Assembly: GCA_018676385.1 (NCBI GenBank)
Contig: JABHEX010000075.1
Coordinates: 1-9,965, forward strand
DNA: 9,965 nt
Reading direction: 5' to 3'
DNA from: Akkermansiaceae bacterium
GTDB lineage: Bacteria > Verrucomicrobiota > Verrucomicrobiia > Verrucomicrobiales > Akkermansiaceae
Part shown: positions 8,676-9,965 of the stretch, in pieces
Layout of the letters: the number at the start of each line of letters is the position of its first letter
Position numbering within the stretch: the stretch's first letter is position 1
Notes under the pieces: model-generated
Told to the model about the DNA's origin: nothing
Seen by the model: the letters and a program-made list of their open reading frames with translations, nothing else
The model's database searches: none
Program-made: the position numbers and the translations under genes

Positions 8676-9023
8676 ATGAACGTCAAAAAAGTTAAATATG
8701 TGCTCTGGGCAGCCGACTACCAACGCTGCCTGAATTTCTACCATGAGCTTTTCGGTGGAGATGTTTCATTCTCTGACGAAACATGGAGCGAGATTGTGAT
8801 TGCGGGTGCTACCATCGGAATTCACGGTGGCGGTGAAGGTAAACGCACATGGACCGGGTTAAGTTTTCAGGTCGATGACATCCGTGCTGGCATTACACGA
8901 CTCAAGGAATGTGGAGGTGATCTAACTCGTGAGCCCATTGACACAAAGGATGATCCCATTCATCTGGCAATGTGTGTTGATACGGATGGCAACGAGTTTA
9001 TGATGACCTGCAGTCGCAAGTGA
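8676..9023 (+). CDS. VOC (glyoxalase-fold) family protein
   Basis: The 115-residue product has the length and two-repeat layout of single-domain vicinal-oxygen-chelate proteins. The first half holds YVLWAADYQRCLNFYHELFGG (motif D-x-x-x-x-x-x-FY-x-x-x-x-G); the second holds GLSFQVDDIRAGITRLKECGG and ends with DTDGNEFMM, where Glu107 is the usual metal ligand. His50 in IGIHGG may be another ligand. The position near the N-terminus that is often His or Gln is Val here, so the metal site may be incomplete. The family includes glyoxalases, dioxygenases and antibiotic-binding proteins, and the substrate here cannot be told. The ATG comes three bases after the leuS stop, so the two are almost certainly on one transcript and may be translationally coupled; no Shine-Dalgarno sequence is present. 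A functional link to tRNA charging is not implied. Confidence 0.88.
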   Translation: MNVKKVKYVLWAADYQRCLNFYHELFGGDVSFSDETWSEIVIAGATIGIHGGGEGKRTWTGLSFQVDDIRAGITRLKECGGDLTREPIDTKDDPIHLAMCVDTDGNEFMMTCSRK

Positions 9024-9126
9024 CCATTTTCAAAGTTAATATTGTAACTTGATGAGAACGACTTGGCCCCAATGAGATAAAATCCTCATCTTCGATGCGC
9101 GTTAAACATGATTCACGCTATCCACA

Positions 9127-9167
9127 TTTGTAGATGCCATGGTTTGAACCATTGCAAAATCTACAAA
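9127..9167. repeat. Imperfect hairpin at the end of the pRiA4b-like gene
   Basis: TTTGTAGAT (9127-9135) is the exact inverse of ATCTACAAA (9159-9167). Inside, GC pairs with GC (9136-9137 with 9154-9155) and ATGGT (9139-9143) pairs with ACCAT (9148-9152) around the loop TTGA, with a three-base AAA bulge and one mismatch. Sixteen pairs form in 41 bases. The right arm covers the stop codon of the minus-strand gene. No T run follows on either strand, so it is not a standard intrinsic terminator. It may act as a 3' end stabiliser or a weak stop between the convergent units. The rest of the 9024-9160 gap shows nothing I can name. Confidence 0.5.
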
Positions 9168-9670
9168 GCGATTGATTTCGCATCAAAAAATTCTGGATCA
9201 TAGTCATCGTCCATCCACTCAGAAAAACCTTCTAGGCATTCTTTATAGCCGAACGAACCACCACAATCTTCGGGAGGACACGCACGCTCACCTTCCAACA
9301 TTTTTAGCTCGCCCTCAGATTCTGTTTTGTCCTCAATAACAATTTCATGCGTCCATGAATCAAAGAAATCATAGCGATACATCAAACGAATTGGTACCCG
9401 CCGCCGACCAACAAATTCCGCCAAGGTGATCTCGCCCTCATTCGTGAAATTATCCTGAGGTCCAACCTCTTCCTGAGAATTCGCGATAACATTGCTCAGG
9501 TGCCTTCCTTTACCATAGCGAAACTGGTGTGCTTGTTCATCGTTCCAGCCCATTGCCCTTTGGAGAATAGAATGAAATTCAGCAAATGTTACTGATCCAG
9601 GCACACTCAAACGCCGCCAAATCAGCGGCTCGATTTCGTAGAGGAAGATTTTGATCACATATGCACTCAT
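9161..9670 (-). CDS. Plasmid pRiA4b ORF-3-like family protein
   Basis: The 169-residue product belongs to the pRiA4b ORF-3-like family (Pfam PF07929). Visible family features, in order, are YVIKIFLYEIEPLIWRRLSV near the N-terminus, FHSILQRAMGWNDEQAHQF (32-50), the block YRYDFFDSWTHEIVIED (98-114, where many members have YDFGDxWxH), and GERACPPEDCGG followed by FGY (127-142), a likely metal-binding or structural cysteine motif. An acidic tail (DDDYDPEFFD) closes it. The molecular role of the family is not established, although members are often annotated alongside insertion elements or plasmids; no transposase is visible here. The ATG at 9670 fits the family N-terminus and lies 31 bases past the helicase stop. 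A TTG at 9709 in the same frame would add 13 residues and overlap the helicase gene by eight bases, but the added residues do not resemble the family. Confidence 0.87.
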   Translation of the reverse strand: MSAYVIKIFLYEIEPLIWRRLSVPGSVTFAEFHSILQRAMGWNDEQAHQFRYGKGRHLSNVIANSQEEVGPQDNFTNEGEITLAEFVGRRRVPIRLMYRYDFFDSWTHEIVIEDKTESEGELKMLEGERACPPEDCGGSFGYKECLEGFSEWMDDDYDPEFFDAKSIAL

Positions 9671-9701
9671 AGAGCCGTTGTAGTCACAGAGGTTGAAAGA
9701 T

Positions 9702-9965
9702 TCAATCAAACATGCTCTTCAGATCGGCAAAGAAATCAGCTGCTTCCTCCTCACTAACTTCGGCACCCATGATGTCGTCGTAGTCAGTTTGATCAACATA
9801 TTTGTCATCAAGCTCCATTAAGAAACTACTCGGCTCGCTCGCCACTTTCTGCCCCCACTTTGTCCGCACTGGGCACCAGCTGAGCGTACAGCGATCCTGC
9901 GCGCGGGTGATACCCACGTAGAGCAAGCGACGTTCTTCATCTCGTGTTCCTTCCTCAATACTTCG
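9702..9965 (-). CDS. UvrD/Rep-type ATP-dependent DNA helicase, C-terminus (5' end missing)
   Basis: Only the last 87 codons are present; the frame stays open to the window edge. The first residues in view, DEERRLLYVGITRAQDR, are helicase motif VI of superfamily 1A (UvrD, PcrA and Rep), with the arginine of TRA expected to contact ATP. The following segment SWCPVRTKWGQ and EPSSFLMEL matches the post-motif VI region of Rep and UvrD (PSRFLxEL). The end is acidic, then EEEAADFFADLKSMFD, similar in place and length to the short tail of Rep and shorter than the tail of PcrA/UvrD. These enzymes unwind DNA 3' to 5' in repair or at stalled forks. I therefore lean to a Rep-like member but give no symbol. 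The pRiA4b-like gene follows on the same strand, probably in the same transcript. Confidence 0.92.
   Translation of the reverse strand, partial: RSIEEGTRDEERRLLYVGITRAQDRCTLSWCPVRTKWGQKVASEPSSFLMELDDKYVDQTDYDDIMGAEVSEEEAADFFADLKSMFD

Noticed and set aside
9033..9050. AAGTTA/TAACTT inverted repeat after the VOC gene
   Set aside because: Six AT-rich pairs around a six-base loop and no T run; too weak for a terminator and likely by chance.
9024..9160. Search for tRNA, small RNA or small gene in the convergent gap
   Set aside because: No cloverleaf, conserved T-arm sequence or plausible start-to-stop frame was found; only the hairpin at its right edge stands out.

Overview
The window reads as a stretch of ordinary bacterial chromosome with nine protein-coding genes, two of them cut by the window edges. 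The most likely source is a member of the Verrucomicrobiota or a close relative. This is inference. It rests on the absence of any Shine-Dalgarno-like sequence before every start that can be examined, the GYF_2 (DUF4339) membrane proteins with NPYxxP linkers, a bacterial LURP-one/tubby-like protein, and a leucyl-tRNA synthetase with a large charged insertion and no zinc-binding cysteines. No rRNA, tRNA, CRISPR array, transposase or phage gene was found.

Bases 1-2279 hold the 3' part of sppA, a membrane peptidase that digests leftover signal peptides, and then a gene for an unrecognised 193-residue protein with a membrane segment at each end. A clear intrinsic terminator closes this unit. Bases 2380-6059 hold lpdA (dihydrolipoamide dehydrogenase) followed at short spacing by three genes: a GYF_2 protein with four membrane helices, a LURP-one-related protein, and a second GYF_2 protein with a DUF805-like membrane domain. 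A second intrinsic terminator follows. The three small genes look like a functional cassette at the membrane, but nothing in the sequence says what it does, and its link to lpdA may be only positional.

Bases 6123-9023 hold leuS and, three bases after its stop, a small VOC (glyoxalase-fold) gene that is probably co-transcribed. A 137-base convergent gap follows; its right edge carries a hairpin that overlaps the end of the next gene. Bases 9161-9965 are on the minus strand: the last 87 codons of a UvrD/Rep-type DNA helicase and, downstream of it, a pRiA4b ORF-3-like gene with the family's CPPEDCGG motif.

Most of the window is housekeeping. The parts most worth following up are the GYF_2 / LURP-one / GYF_2 cassette, the unrecognised two-anchor protein beside sppA, and the remodelled zinc region of LeuRS. 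I do not see strong evidence for a complete new biological system.
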